In this document: positions 27,688-39,386 of the stretch, piece by piece | How positions within the stretch are numbered: the stretch's first letter is position 1 | Layout: each line of letters starts with the position of its first letter | Source: Providencia sneebia DSM 19967 | GTDB taxonomy: Bacteria > Pseudomonadota > Gammaproteobacteria > Enterobacterales > Enterobacteriaceae | Direction of reading: 5' to 3' | Assembly (NCBI RefSeq): GCF_000314895.2 | Contig: NZ_CM001773.1 | Location: 3,128,935-3,192,934, forward strand | DNA length: 64,000 nt | Notes under the pieces: model-generated | What the model was told of the DNA's origin: nothing | The model's database searches: none | The model's input: the letters and a program-made list of their open reading frames with translations, nothing else | Program-made: the position numbers and the translations under genes

Positions 27688-28620
27688 CTACTTTGCTTCT
27701 TTTTTTGCTGCTTGTAGATATAGCATATCTAAAGCAATAGATGCAGCAGCTAATGCCGTAATTTCTGATTGGTCATAAGCGGGTGCAACTTCAACCAAAT
27801 CCATTCCAACAATGTTTAATGGTTGTAGCCCACGAAGTAATTTAAGCGCACGATCAGAAGTTAATCCGCCAATAACAGGCGTTCCAGTTCCTGGCGCAAA
27901 TGCAGGATCTAAACAATCAATATCAAAAGTGAGATAAACAGGCATATCACCAACGATTGATTTAATTTGTTCAATCATCTCATCAACACCGCGATCATTC
28001 ACTTGAGCCGCATCTAAGACAGTAAAGCCATTATCAGAGTCATGTTCTGTACGAATACCAATTTGCACAGAATGTGTTGGGTCAATCAAGCCTTCTTTTG
28101 GTGCATGATAGAACATCGTACCATGGTCATATTGGCTACCATTACCATAAGTATCAGTATGTGCATCAAAATGCACCAATGCCATCTTACCAAAATGTTT
28201 TGCATGAGCGCGTAGCAAAGGCAATGTTACAAAATGATCACCGCCAAATGTTAAACAGCGCTTACCAGATTCAATCAGTTTTTCTGTATGAGCTTGCAAC
28301 TTATCACACATATCTTGCGCATCACCAAACGCAAAAACAACATCACCGCAATCAACAACATTCAAACGATCGGTGAGTTTAAAATTCCACGGCCAGCGAT
28401 GACTTTCCCATGCTAAGTTTGTTGATACCTGACGAATGGCAGCAGGTCCATGACGGCTTCCTGCACGACCTGAAGTTGCCATATCAAATGGGACGCCAGT
28501 GATAACCCATTCAGCATCTGAGCTGTATGGTTGAAAATTTAAAGGAAAACGTAAGAAACCAAAGGCATTAGAAACCAATGAGTTATCAACTTGATTGTCC
28601 AGTGTACTATTAATCATCAC
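27688..28620 (-). CDS. speB: Agmatinase SpeB
   Basis: Hydrolyses agmatine to putrescine and urea. The 310 residues show the ureohydrolase manganese sites: [18 protein letters not shown] and [16 protein letters not shown]. It follows speA on the same strand with 198 bases between, as in E. coli, so the pair makes putrescine from arginine. Intact. Confidence 0.95.
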   Translation of the reverse strand: MMINSTLDNQVDNSLVSNAFGFLRFPLNFQPYSSDAEWVITGVPFDMATSGRAGSRHGPAAIRQVSTNLAWESHRWPWNFKLTDRLNVVDCGDVVFAFGDAQDMCDKLQAHTEKLIESGKRCLTFGGDHFVTLPLLRAHAKHFGKMALVHFDAHTDTYGNGSQYDHGTMFYHAPKEGLIDPTHSVQIGIRTEHDSDNGFTVLDAAQVNDRGVDEMIEQIKSIVGDMPVYLTFDIDCLDPAFAPGTGTPVIGGLTSDRALKLLRGLQPLNIVGMDLVEVAPAYDQSEITALAAASIALDMLYLQAAKKEAK

Positions 28621-28818
28621 TCTTCCTCGGTAAGTATTTGCATCTTACAAATACTCATTAACGTTAAATTCCACAAGTTGCGAAAAATTACTTTTCGCAA
28701 GTCGTTTCATTATTAGAAGTCATTATATGACACCTAATATTTAATCGCGTATATTCACATAACACATTGAAAATAATGGTTAGATACTAACCTAGCACCT
28801 AACCTTTCAGAACTCGAA

Positions 28819-30723
28819 TTATTCGTCTTCTAAATAGGTATAACCATAAAGACCATTTTCAAACTCTTCCACAAAATCTTTTTGTAGCTGTTCGCTTAAA
28901 CCAGTTCCTTTGACTTGCTCAGTAAAGCTTTCTAATAACTCTTCAGGCACTAGCTTCACATATTGGAGCATGTCAGCAACAGAGTCCCCTTCTTCACTTT
29001 GCAAATAGCGGACATTACCTTGGCTATCAACCCAAACATCAATGGCTGCCGTATCACCAAACAAGTTATGCATGTTCCCTAAAATTTCCTGATAAGCACC
29101 AATCATAAAGAAGCCAATCATAGGTGGATTTTCAGGATCATAAGCTGGCATTGGCATAGTTGTTTCTACACCGTCACCATCAACATAATGGTCGATAATA
29201 CCGTCCGAATCACATGTAATATCAAGTAAAACCGCGCGGCGATCTAATGGTTTATCTAAACCTTCAATAGGCAAAACTGGGAAAACTTGGTCAATTCCCC
29301 ATGCATCAGGCATAGATTGAAATAGCGAGAAGTTTACATAAAACTTATCTGCCATACGTTCTTGTAATTCATCAATAATAGGACGATGCGCACGATTGCT
29401 TGGATCTAAATCTTGCTGAATTCTCCGACAAATATTCAGATATAGCTCTTCAGCCCATGCGCGCTGCGTTAAGTCTAGAACGCCATGTGCATATTGTGTG
29501 TGCGCTTCTTGTAAATCAAATTGGCTATCATGTAGCCATTCTCTTAATGAACGGCTATTACCTTGATGCTGCATTGATTCCCATGTTTCCCATAATGAAA
29601 TCAATGAACGCGGTGCATCATCACTTGGTGGTGAAGTTTTGGTAAATTCATTACGCTCCACTCCAATCACGTTAGAAACCAATACAGTATGATGAGCTGT
29701 TAATGCGCGGCCCGATTCAGTAATAACTGTTGGGTGTGGTAAATCAAACTCTTCACATGCATCACCAATAGCCCAGATCACATTATTGGCATATTCATTT
29801 AAGCCATAGTTAACTGAACAATCTGATTGTGAACGGGTTCCTTCATAATCTACGCCAAGACCACCACCAACATCAAAACATTGGATTTTGACACCAATAC
29901 GATGCAGCTCAACATAAAAACGCGCTGATTCGCGAACTCCGGTCGCAATATCACGGATATTGGCCATTTGTGAGCCAAGATGAAAATGCAATAATTGTAA
30001 GCTTTCAAGGCGGTTAGCATTGCGCAGAATTTCAACTAGCTGTAAAACCTGTGTAGCAGCCAGTCCGAATTTGGATTTTTCACCACCACTTGCTTGCCAT
30101 TTTCCTGAGCCTTGTGATGCTAAGCGAGCGCGAACACCCAAGCGAGGGGTTACATTTAAGCTCTCCGCTTCTTTAAGCACCATTTCAATCTCGGACATTT
30201 TCTCGATCACAAGATAAACTTTATGTCCGAGTTTTTCGCCAATAAGTGCCAAACGAATATATTCGCGATCTTTATAACCATTACACACAATCACAGTGCG
30301 AGTACGGCCAGCATTAGCAAGTACCGCCATCAATTCTGCTTTTGAACCGGCTTCAAGTCCCAGCGGCTCGCCTGAATTGACTAATGACTCAATAACTCTT
30401 CGTTGCTGGTTTACTTTGATTGGATAAACCAAAAAGTAATCCCCCGTGTAGCCATACGACTCACGGGCGCGCTTAAATGCAGCATTAATAGAACGCAGAC
30501 GATGCTGTAATATTTGTGGGAAGCAGAACAATGCAGGCAATCGCAAATGTTCTTGTTCCTCTTTCACTTGATTAACAAGTGAAGCTAAATCGATAGTGGT
30601 GTCTGGGTTATCAGGATTTGGGCAAACACAGACATTTCCGCGCTCATTCACCTGATAGTAACCTCCGCCCCAATACGCGATGTTATATGTTTGGCGCATT
30701 TTGCGAGCGATATTATCATTCAT
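28819..30723 (-). CDS. speA: Biosynthetic arginine decarboxylase SpeA
   Basis: PLP-dependent decarboxylation of arginine to agmatine, first step of the speA-speB putrescine route. The chosen start ATG 30723 ([15 protein letters not shown]) gives 634 residues; GGAG lies seven bases upstream. The PLP lysine lies in YPIKVNQQ, and LHFHLGSQ and [12 protein letters not shown] match alanine-racemase-fold decarboxylases. E. coli SpeA has 658 residues; the difference is at the N-terminus. An in-frame extension to 30783 exists but looks like leader. Intact. Confidence 0.95.
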   Translation of the reverse strand: MNDNIARKMRQTYNIAYWGGGYYQVNERGNVCVCPNPDNPDTTIDLASLVNQVKEEQEHLRLPALFCFPQILQHRLRSINAAFKRARESYGYTGDYFLVYPIKVNQQRRVIESLVNSGEPLGLEAGSKAELMAVLANAGRTRTVIVCNGYKDREYIRLALIGEKLGHKVYLVIEKMSEIEMVLKEAESLNVTPRLGVRARLASQGSGKWQASGGEKSKFGLAATQVLQLVEILRNANRLESLQLLHFHLGSQMANIRDIATGVRESARFYVELHRIGVKIQCFDVGGGLGVDYEGTRSQSDCSVNYGLNEYANNVIWAIGDACEEFDLPHPTVITESGRALTAHHTVLVSNVIGVERNEFTKTSPPSDDAPRSLISLWETWESMQHQGNSRSLREWLHDSQFDLQEAHTQYAHGVLDLTQRAWAEELYLNICRRIQQDLDPSNRAHRPIIDELQERMADKFYVNFSLFQSMPDAWGIDQVFPVLPIEGLDKPLDRRAVLLDITCDSDGIIDHYVDGDGVETTMPMPAYDPENPPMIGFFMIGAYQEILGNMHNLFGDTAAIDVWVDSQGNVRYLQSEEGDSVADMLQYVKLVPEELLESFTEQVKGTGLSEQLQKDFVEEFENGLYGYTYLEDE

Positions 30724-31587
30724 AACAAACTCCTTTATGGAGGGGTGAGTGGCGCTTTTTCCAACCAAACGACATATCGTCAAATACGACGTATTCCTGC
30801 TATGCAGTTATGTAAGGGGAAACAGCTATACTCGAATTAATTAAAGTGCTTAGGACATCTAAACAGTGATAAGTAAAACCTTTTAGTTAACAGTTACCTA
30901 CTGATCGCTAAAAGCCTACTGGGGATGTGACGATAACTTCGAGAAGAAGTCAATAAAGACAGGAATGGAAAAAACTCAGATACACACAATTTTGTGTGTA
31001 AAGGTTGTTTACTGTTATTTAGTCGATTATGGATCATCACCCCATTAACCTCCAATATACCCCATTTTGTATAATGTTACTTCATTAAGCCAATTATGCA
31101 CTTTCTATTTTAGAGATAGCACAATATTACCGAGAAATAACTTAATTAAATGGAATAATCTAACTGTTTAGCCTGTTAACATGGTGGTAAGTAATAGTAC
31201 TAATGACACTATTTTTGCCATTATCTAGCACAATATCCTAACTCTTATCTCAACTCTACTGTCTCATTAAGAGCATTTACTTACAAAAAGTTAACAAGTT
31301 TTAACATTCCTGATAGATAGCAGAGCATTTTTTGCCTGCTGGTATATAACGGGAAACAGCGAATACACCGTTACGGTCGCTGTTTATACATCTATTAAGC
31401 AGAAATTGCAAAACGTTATTGTCTGAATAGAAATAATATTTACTGCGCATGCAAATTTTTAGCTCAATCTTCTACCCTGAATAAAAACAGGTAGAACTTT
31501 CCTGTTTTAAATATTAATATAGCCGTCTAGATGTTAAAACATCCAACGACAATTTTCGTACACAATACTTACTAAGGTATTAATCTC
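30724..31587. other. Divergent speA-metK intergenic region
   Basis: 864 bases between divergent genes. It contains a hairpin with a 9-base stem (aaacagcga 31354-31362, tcgctgttt 31377-31385) whose role is unknown, and a MetJ-like operator near metK. No tRNA or convincing short ORF is visible. Confidence 0.55.
31521..31536 (+). promoter_or_regulatory. MetJ operator (two met boxes) upstream of metK
   Basis: AGCCGTCT-AGATGTTA matches two adjacent met boxes (consensus AGACGTCT) at 7 and 5 of 8 positions, 52 bases before the metK start. MetJ with S-adenosylmethionine would repress metK here as in E. coli. Confidence 0.65.
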
Positions 31588-32742
31588 ATGGCTACACATC
31601 TCTTTACTTCTGAGTCTGTATCAGAGGGGCATCCAGATAAAATCGCTGACCAAATCTCAGACGCGGTGCTTGATGCAATTCTCGAACAAGATCCAAAAGC
31701 TCGCGTTGCCTGCGAAACCTATGTCAAAACAGGTATGGTGATGGTTGGTGGCGAAATCACCACTAGTGCTTGGGTTGATATTGAAGAAATCACGCGTAAA
31801 ACAGTTAGCGAAATTGGCTATACCAGCTCAGATATGGGCTTTGATGCGAACTCATGTGCAGTTTTGAGCGCAATCGGTAAGCAATCTCCAGATATTAACC
31901 AAGGTGTTGACCGTACTGATCCTTTGGAACAAGGTGCTGGTGACCAAGGTCTTATGTTTGGTTATGCAACAAATGAAACTGATGTTCTTATGCCTGCGCC
32001 AATCACTTATGCGCATCGCTTAGTACAACGTCAAGCTGAAGTGCGTAAAAATGGCACTTTGCCATGGTTACGTCCTGATGCAAAAAGCCAAGTCACTTTC
32101 CAATACGATGATAACAAAGTTATTGGTATTGATGCGGTGGTTTTATCGACTCAACATTCGGAAGATATTAACCAAAAAGAATTGCATGAAGCTGTGATGG
32201 AAGAAATCATCAAGCCAGTTCTGCCAATTGAGTGGTTATCGCCAACAACAAAATATTTTATCAACCCAACAGGCCGCTTTGTAATTGGTGGACCAATGGG
32301 AGACTGTGGTCTAACGGGTCGTAAAATTATTGTTGATACTTACGGCGGTATGGCTCGTCATGGTGGTGGTGCATTCTCCGGTAAAGATCCTTCAAAAGTT
32401 GACCGTTCAGCAGCTTATGCGGCTCGTTATGTTGCAAAAAATATTGTTGCAGCTGGACTTGCAGATCGCTGTGAAATTCAGGTTTCTTATGCAATTGGTG
32501 TCGCAGAACCGACTTCAATCATGGTCGAAACATTTGGTACAGGCAAAGTTCCTGAAGCTCAATTAGTCTTATTGGTTCGTGAATTCTTTGATTTACGCCC
32601 ATACGGCCTAATTAAAATGTTAGATTTGCTTCACCCAATCTACAAAAATACTGCATCTTACGGCCACTTTGGACGCCCTGAATTCCCATGGGAAAAAACC
32701 GACAAAGCTGAAATTTTACGTGATGCAGCAGGTTTAAAATAA
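31588..32742 (+). CDS. metK: S-adenosylmethionine synthetase MetK
   Basis: Makes S-adenosylmethionine from methionine and ATP. The 384 residues equal the E. coli length. Signature motifs are [28 protein letters not shown] (the family hexapeptide region) and [16 protein letters not shown] (the ATP/phosphate loop). Preceded by a MetJ-like operator and followed by a strong terminator, so it is a single-gene transcript. Confidence 0.97.
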   Translation: MATHLFTSESVSEGHPDKIADQISDAVLDAILEQDPKARVACETYVKTGMVMVGGEITTSAWVDIEEITRKTVSEIGYTSSDMGFDANSCAVLSAIGKQSPDINQGVDRTDPLEQGAGDQGLMFGYATNETDVLMPAPITYAHRLVQRQAEVRKNGTLPWLRPDAKSQVTFQYDDNKVIGIDAVVLSTQHSEDINQKELHEAVMEEIIKPVLPIEWLSPTTKYFINPTGRFVIGGPMGDCGLTGRKIIVDTYGGMARHGGGAFSGKDPSKVDRSAAYAARYVAKNIVAAGLADRCEIQVSYAIGVAEPTSIMVETFGTGKVPEAQLVLLVREFFDLRPYGLIKMLDLLHPIYKNTASYGHFGRPEFPWEKTDKAEILRDAAGLK

Positions 32743-32812
32743 TTAACTAAGGTTTATGAGTTAAGCCGGTAAAACGTAAGTCTTCCGTTTTTATGTTATA
32801 ACCTACATATTT

Positions 32813-32843
32813 ATAAACCCCATTCTTATGGGGTTTATTTCTT
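32813..32843 (+). terminator. Rho-independent terminator after metK
   Basis: Perfect 11-base stem ataaaccccat (32813-32823) and atggggtttat (32828-32838), loop tctt, followed by ttctttaaa. It could also serve the convergent chitinase gene. Confidence 0.85.
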
Positions 32844-32871
32844 TAAAAAAGCTGATAAATAGATGAGTTCA

Positions 32872-34581
<1,710 letters not shown>

Positions 34582-34771
34582 TTAATAACCATACCAAAAA
34601 GATAAAATTGTCATTTTGGCTGTGGCTATACTATTAAAGTTTTCTTAGAAGTTTATTTATGAAAATTTCAAAGAGTTATGATAGTTTTTATTATACGAAA
34701 TAAAATTCTATTAATAGCCTAACAAATAAGGTAATGATTAATTTATAAAAACGATTGATATTTTAGTTTGA

Positions 34772-35179
34772 TTATTTTCTTAACCATTGAAATATAAGCA
34801 TGCCAATTATCATGGTAACCGTAAATAAAATCCCTTGGAAAATTCCCATACCCGTTAATAATAGCGCAGGCCCAGGGCAAATTCCCGATAACCCCCAGCC
34901 AAGCCCAAATAAGCTACTACCGATAATCAGTGGTTTATCAATTTTTTTATTTGTTGGGATTTGTATTGTGCAATTTAACACACTCAGTTTTCGTTTCTTA
35001 ACGATAAGAAAAGCACCAGCACTTACAGACATTGCAACAATCATGGTTATTAATAATGAAGGGTCCCAATTTCTTGTTATATCCAGAAAACCAAGAATTT
35101 TTGCAGGATTTCCCATGCCCGCGATGATCAATCCCAAACCAAACAGTAAGCCTGAAATTAACGCAATAATAATTTGCAT
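34772..35179 (-). CDS. YeeE/YedE-family small membrane protein, second half of a sulfur-transport pair
   Basis: 135 residues with four hydrophobic segments. The conserved cysteine motif GLGWGLSGICPGP is near the C-terminus. ATG 35179 is chosen because AGGATAAC precedes it; the longer frame overlaps the previous gene. It partners with the upstream gene, and together they cover what a single TsuA/YeeE protein does, namely moving thiosulfate or related sulfur species across the inner membrane. Function by family only. Confidence 0.82.
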   Translation of the reverse strand: MQIIIALISGLLFGLGLIIAGMGNPAKILGFLDITRNWDPSLLITMIVAMSVSAGAFLIVKKRKLSVLNCTIQIPTNKKIDKPLIIGSSLFGLGWGLSGICPGPALLLTGMGIFQGILFTVTMIIGMLIFQWLRK

Positions 35180-35189
35180 TTTGTTATCC

Positions 35190-35621
35190 TTAGCGCTCAA
35201 GTAAATTTGATACGGCAACTGTAATAAATGCGACTAACATAAAGATAACTACCGCCACAATAGAGCGACGTGAGCATCTTGCCATGCCACAAATACCATG
35301 ACCGCTTGTACAGCCACTGCCTAAACGTGTTCCAAATCCAACCAGAAGACCTGCAACAATTAGCTTTGGCACGCTGGTAGTTATATTAACTTCAGGCATT
35401 TTATCGACTGCGATATATAACATTGGAGAAATAATCAATCCTGCAATAAATGCCGCTTTCCATGCTGTATCACCGGCTATTGGCTTTAATAAACCACCTA
35501 AAATGCCACTAATTCCCGCTATTCTGCCATTAAAAATTAATAGGATTGTGACAGCCAATCCAATCAATAAGCCGCCGATTGCCGCAGACCACGGCGTAAA
35601 ATTAGCCCAATCAATTGACAT
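35190..35621 (-). CDS. YedE-family membrane protein, first half of a sulfur-transport pair
   Basis: 143 residues with about four membrane segments and the cysteine-rich motif GSGCTSGHGICGMARCS seen in YeeE/YedE transporters. Its start overlaps the end of the ArsR gene by 11 bases, so translation is probably coupled. Ten bases separate it from the partner gene. No rhodanese or persulfide dioxygenase gene accompanies it. Confidence 0.85.
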   Translation of the reverse strand: MSIDWANFTPWSAAIGGLLIGLAVTILLIFNGRIAGISGILGGLLKPIAGDTAWKAAFIAGLIISPMLYIAVDKMPEVNITTSVPKLIVAGLLVGFGTRLGSGCTSGHGICGMARCSRRSIVAVVIFMLVAFITVAVSNLLER

Positions 35622-35949
35622 TTTTTTTCTCCTGAACAGGACAATAAAGCTGGTACAGTGTATTGAGTAAAGTTAAGAGCTTATCATCCCCAATTGCGTA
35701 ATAGATCTTCTTTCCTTCACGACGAGTTGTCACTAGCCCTTCATTCCTTAATACCGTTAATTGCTGAGATAACGTTGGCTGTTGTATTCCTAATGCAAGT
35801 TCCAGATCACTGACACAAGCTTCTCCTTGTGTGAGTTGGCATAACAATAATAAACGGTCTGGGTTACCCAACGTTTTAAGCAATGATGATGTCTCAGTTG
35901 CTGCTAATTTCATCGCCAATAAGAGATCATTCGGTACTGTGTCTTTCAT
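35611..35949 (-). CDS. ArsR-family regulator with two cysteines, possible persulfide sensor (BigR/SqrR-like)
   Basis: 112 residues forming a winged helix: LGNPDRLLLLCQL, then the recognition helix in QQPTLSQQLTVLRNEGLV. A Cys in GEACVSDLE and one in LYCPVQ near the C-terminus occupy positions like those that form the tetrasulfide switch in BigR/SqrR. It heads the operon with the YedE/YeeE pair, which supports a role in reactive-sulfur response. The sensor function is inferred. ATG 35949 is used; an ATG five codons upstream is possible. Confidence 0.8.
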   Translation of the reverse strand: MKDTVPNDLLLAMKLAATETSSLLKTLGNPDRLLLLCQLTQGEACVSDLELALGIQQPTLSQQLTVLRNEGLVTTRREGKKIYYAIGDDKLLTLLNTLYQLYCPVQEKKNVN

Positions 35950-36056
35950 AAAATCACACCACAAAATTAATATATATAATTACAATATATACTTTTATAT
36001 AATATTATTCAATTAAAACTTGTTTCTTTAATATTCTTTGAATTATGCTAAGCCCT

Positions 36057-36587
36057 ATGAAAATTGCACGAGTCCCAATATATCTTCAACAAAAGACAAT
36101 GCGAGTATTACGAGATAAGCTTGCGCTTGCCCAACAAAAACTAGAAAAAACGTTTCCTGAACCCGCCATTAACTATAAACAGCGCGGAACGACGGCGGGC
36201 AGCGCATACCTGAAAGAGTGGGAAATCCGTTTAAATGCTGTCTTATTGATAGAAAATGGAGAAAGCTTTATTGATGAAGTTATTCTCCATGAATTAGCTC
36301 ATCTGCTGGTTTACCATGAATTTGGCCGTAAAAATATTGCTCCGCATGGTAATGAATGGAAGTGGATGATGGAACATGTGTTAGAAGTACCAGCTCGGCG
36401 CACTCATCGCTTTGAAGTTAGCTCAGTAAAAAGCCGGACTTTTGCCTATCATTGCGCTTGTCCAATAATTCATGAACTGACTATCCGAAGACATAATAAA
36501 GTGCTAAGAGGTGAAAATCAGTATTTGTGTCGAAAATGCGGTGAGATCTTAAAAGAAGGTTCGATTAGTGCGGCAGAAACAAATTAG
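36057..36587 (+). CDS. sprT: SprT family zinc metalloprotease-like protein
   Basis: 176 residues, close to E. coli SprT (165). The metal site HELAH is at about residues 81-85, with a downstream His ([11 protein letters not shown]) and a C-terminal zinc ribbon (CACPIIHE...CRKCGE). ATG 36057 begins [12 protein letters not shown] and aligns with E. coli; an ATG 12 bases earlier is possible. Its cellular role in bacteria is poorly defined. An inverted repeat (tgcggcagaa/ttctgccgca, 36569-36597) overlaps its end. Confidence 0.9.
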   Translation: MKIARVPIYLQQKTMRVLRDKLALAQQKLEKTFPEPAINYKQRGTTAGSAYLKEWEIRLNAVLLIENGESFIDEVILHELAHLLVYHEFGRKNIAPHGNEWKWMMEHVLEVPARRTHRFEVSSVKSRTFAYHCACPIIHELTIRRHNKVLRGENQYLCRKCGEILKEGSISAAETN

Positions 36588-36597
36588 TTCTGCCGCA
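36569..36597. terminator. Hairpin between sprT and the convergent mgtE
   Basis: A perfect 10-base stem with a 9-base loop overlaps the last codons of sprT. No U-run follows on either strand, so termination is uncertain. Confidence 0.45.
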
Positions 36598-36616
36598 TCA
36601 ACACAAGGGCGTGTCT

Positions 36617-37687
36617 TTAGGCGAACTCCGTCATTACTAATTTAGCAATTTCGAAGTAAATAATAAGACCTGTACCATCAATAAAAGTCGCAATAAATGG
36701 CGCTGATACAACCGCTGGATCAACTTTCAATTTTTGCAAAATCATTGGAATAATAGAAGAAACAATTGCGCTCCACATGGTAATTGCAACAATAGTTAAA
36801 CTAACAACGATCGTAACTTCTGTTCCAACACCCAATATCCAAGCCCTGATTAAAGCTGCCCCACCAATAGTAATCGCGACTAAAAAGGACGTTGATACTT
36901 CTTTTTTTAGTACCGCTCCCAAATTACGTAAACTGACTTCACCCAGAGCCATAGCCCTGACCAGCGTTGACGTAATTTGTGTTCCACTGTTTCCGCCCGT
37001 TCCAATTAATAATGGAATAAAGAATGCAAGAGAAATGGCCGCTTCTAATTGATCTTCAAATGCTTTTAATACTGTTCCTGTATAAGCTTCTGCAACAAAT
37101 AGCATTAATAACCATACAACTCGCTTACGCCATAATGTGACAGGGCTGGTTGCTAAATAAGGCTCATCAAGTGGTGTGGTTGCACCTTGAAGTTGCGCAT
37201 CTAGCGTGTTCTCATCTTCAATCAGTTCCGCAATATCTTGCGGTCGTAGAACACCCATCAATTTACCAAATTGCACGACCGGGATCATATCCAAACCACT
37301 ATGATTAATCAGGTCATAAACATCATGGCGAGATTGTTCTGGCGCAACTGAAAAATAATTATGTCGCATAATATCCGACACCAGTAAATTTTCTTCTGCG
37401 GCTAATAGTGATTTAACGGAAAGAATACCGTTTAAATAATTATCCTGATCAACAACAAATAAATAAGTTGGGATCTGTTCACCTTCTAAGTGCTCGATCA
37501 AACTTTTTTTCACGCAATCAACTGAATCAGCAAGAGAAACTGGCAAATATGATTGACTCATATAAGCGCTGACTGTTGCATCATCGACTTTTGGTTGCTG
37601 TGTGTTGTTATTTTTTAGGCGTGCGCCTTTCATTGCGGACTGAGCAATTGCTACAGTTCCCGCTTTATTCTGGGAAGTGAATGTCAT
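36617..37687 (-). CDS. mgtE: MgtE/SLC41-type magnesium transporter lacking the N domain
   Basis: 356 residues. A CBS-domain pair occupies about 40-165 (two repeats including DIMRHNYFSVAPEQ and PVVQFGKLMGVLRPQDI) and five membrane segments about 195-356. The pore signatures PLLIGTGGNSGTQ and FIDGTGLIIYFEIA are present. Standard MgtE has about 450 residues with a superhelical N domain that gates the channel; it is absent here. The M-box riboswitch upstream supports magnesium as the substrate. A start at 37687 with AGGG upstream fits. Confidence 0.88.
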   Translation of the reverse strand: MTFTSQNKAGTVAIAQSAMKGARLKNNNTQQPKVDDATVSAYMSQSYLPVSLADSVDCVKKSLIEHLEGEQIPTYLFVVDQDNYLNGILSVKSLLAAEENLLVSDIMRHNYFSVAPEQSRHDVYDLINHSGLDMIPVVQFGKLMGVLRPQDIAELIEDENTLDAQLQGATTPLDEPYLATSPVTLWRKRVVWLLMLFVAEAYTGTVLKAFEDQLEAAISLAFFIPLLIGTGGNSGTQITSTLVRAMALGEVSLRNLGAVLKKEVSTSFLVAITIGGAALIRAWILGVGTEVTIVVSLTIVAITMWSAIVSSIIPMILQKLKVDPAVVSAPFIATFIDGTGLIIYFEIAKLVMTEFA

Positions 37688-37775
37688 TTTTTTAGACCCT
37701 AGTTACTGTTGTTTACTCAAACAGTACTCACATAGGGGCGAAACCAGATGAGAGAATGCGATGGCTATCTCCACG

Positions 37776-37932
37776 TCTCGGTTTTAGCACTATACAACGT
37801 ATCCTACTAATCAGTAGGAAGTTACATGGGGATATACCTTCGTTCGATATATCCTGTCCTGATCTTGGGCGTCTCTCGACGTCGTCAGATCAGCAACCTG
37901 TGTTTGTATAGGAGCCTCGCCTAACGAGATAC
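37776..37932 (-). ncRNA. M-box (ykoK-type) magnesium riboswitch
   Basis: Read on the minus strand, the leader contains the conserved blocks of the M-box in order: TTAGGCGAGGCTCCTATACA, TGCTG, GTCGAGAGACGCC, ACAG, then ATAGTGCTAAAAC. Paired flanks close on themselves. It begins about 245 bases and ends about 90 bases before the mgtE start. Between them lies actgtt/aacagt (about 37694-37714), a possible expression-platform stem near the ribosome binding site. High magnesium would stabilise the aptamer and lower mgtE expression. Confidence 0.88.
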
Positions 37933-38326
37933 TGCACTTTTGATGCGACGCGAATTATAACCATTGGAGCCTGAATTACCACCAAAAACAGACAATAATG
38001 AAGAGATTGAAATAATGTCGTTTAGGTTTCGTTTAAGTTAATGTATAACAAAGATTCTGTTTGTAACAAAGTGTAATTAATCATAAGTTTTGATTTTATC
38101 TATAAAAAACAGTAATAAAACAAAGTTATAAAAAAATCGAAAAAATAATATTCATTTAACAAAATTGAATTAAATTTATTTTTAATTGATTACAAATGAT
38201 ATAACAGAATGATTTTTGTCATTGTATAAATAATTGGGGAATATAAAACAGATAAAAATCGCCTTACTATCCTAAAGATAATAAAGCGATTAGATGGTAG
38301 ATGATAATATTGATTATTTAAATAGA
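37933..38326. other. AT-rich intergenic region hcr-mgtE leader
   Basis: 394 bases, carrying the promoter for the M-box transcript at its left and the hcp-hcr terminator at 38254-38292. No gene is visible. Confidence 0.5.
38254..38292 (-). terminator. Rho-independent terminator after hcp-hcr
   Basis: On the minus strand AATCGCTTTATTATC pairs with the complement in GGATAGTAAGGCGATT (imperfect 15-base stem), followed by TTTTATC. Confidence 0.75.
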
Positions 38327-39331
38327 TTAAGCGATTTCTGTATCACCTTGTAATTGGCAACTACACGCTAGCACATATCCTTCAGCAATCTCTTCTGGTG
38401 TTAAAGTCATTGTGCTGCTAGTTGTATAATTTCCTGAAAGGATTTTAGTTTTACAACTACCACAAACACCTGCACGACAAGCAGCGATAACAGGCTGTTT
38501 ATGTTCTTCTAGTGCGGATAATAGCGTTGAACCAACGGGAACTTTAAAATCAGCCAAGCGATGGCGGATCTTTAATGTCAATACATCCTCACTTTCAACA
38601 ACTTCTGGTTCTAATGAAAAACGTTCCATAAAGAAATTTTCATTAGGAACATTAAGATTTTCTGCAAATTGTTTTGCATTTTTCATATAAGGCGTCGGAC
38701 CACACACCATCACAACTCTTGAATCAATATCAGGAACTAACGCTAATAATTTTTCTTGAGTTAAACGCCCTTCTGCTATTTCTCCGTTATCGGGAGTTTC
38801 AGCCATAATACAAAGTTGTAATCTCGATGAGTAACATTCAATTAATTGCTGCCACTCATCAGCAAAAATAACTTGCTGTTTATCTCTAACATTGAATAAT
38901 ACTTTCACATTCGCTTCTGGCTTATTTGCCATTAACCAACGAACCATAGACATTATTGGTGTTACACCACAGCCCGCTGCTAGCATTAAATATTGGTCAC
39001 TATTTAATTGTGCGCAAGAAAAATCACCTTGGGCATCAGAGAACCAGAGATAATCACCCGGTTTTACCGCATTTGTTAACCAACTAGAACCTACTCCATC
39101 ATCAAGTCGTCTTACTGTAATAGAAATAAAACGGCTTTGGCCTGGTGTTGATGAAAGCGTGTATGCACGCATAACTTCATCACTATTTTTAATACTCACC
39201 AAAGCATATTGACCCGGAGAATATAGATAAAAATCATGATTAATTAAATTTATAGTCCAAACATCTGCGGTTTCTTGATTAATCGAGTGTATTTGCATTC
39301 TATTTGGGCATAAATTACTTGGCATTGTCAT
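38327..39331 (-). CDS. hcr: NADH oxidoreductase Hcr, reductase of the hybrid cluster protein
   Basis: Passes electrons from NADH through FAD and a [2Fe-2S] centre to Hcp. 334 residues from ATG 39331 (MTMPSNLCPNRMQ), with GGAG upstream. FAD site RAYTLSSTPG, NAD site LMLAAGCGVTPIMS and a C-terminal ferredoxin domain with CRAGVCGSCKTK plus a later CSC. Lies 55 bases downstream of hcp in one operon, as in E. coli. Intact. Confidence 0.95.
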   Translation of the reverse strand: MTMPSNLCPNRMQIHSINQETADVWTINLINHDFYLYSPGQYALVSIKNSDEVMRAYTLSSTPGQSRFISITVRRLDDGVGSSWLTNAVKPGDYLWFSDAQGDFSCAQLNSDQYLMLAAGCGVTPIMSMVRWLMANKPEANVKVLFNVRDKQQVIFADEWQQLIECYSSRLQLCIMAETPDNGEIAEGRLTQEKLLALVPDIDSRVVMVCGPTPYMKNAKQFAENLNVPNENFFMERFSLEPEVVESEDVLTLKIRHRLADFKVPVGSTLLSALEEHKQPVIAACRAGVCGSCKTKILSGNYTTSSTMTLTPEEIAEGYVLACSCQLQGDTEIA

Positions 39332-39386
39332 CGTGTCACTCCGATTAAAAGAGGAACTCATGTCCCTCTTTTTGCTTTTATTTATT

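Noticed and set aside
31354..31385. Small RNA between speA and metK
   Set aside because: One 9-base hairpin without a U-tract or promoter-like boxes I could defend.
36569..36597. Strong terminator for sprT
   Set aside because: Stem is good but lies within the coding end and no U-run follows; listed only as an uncertain hairpin.
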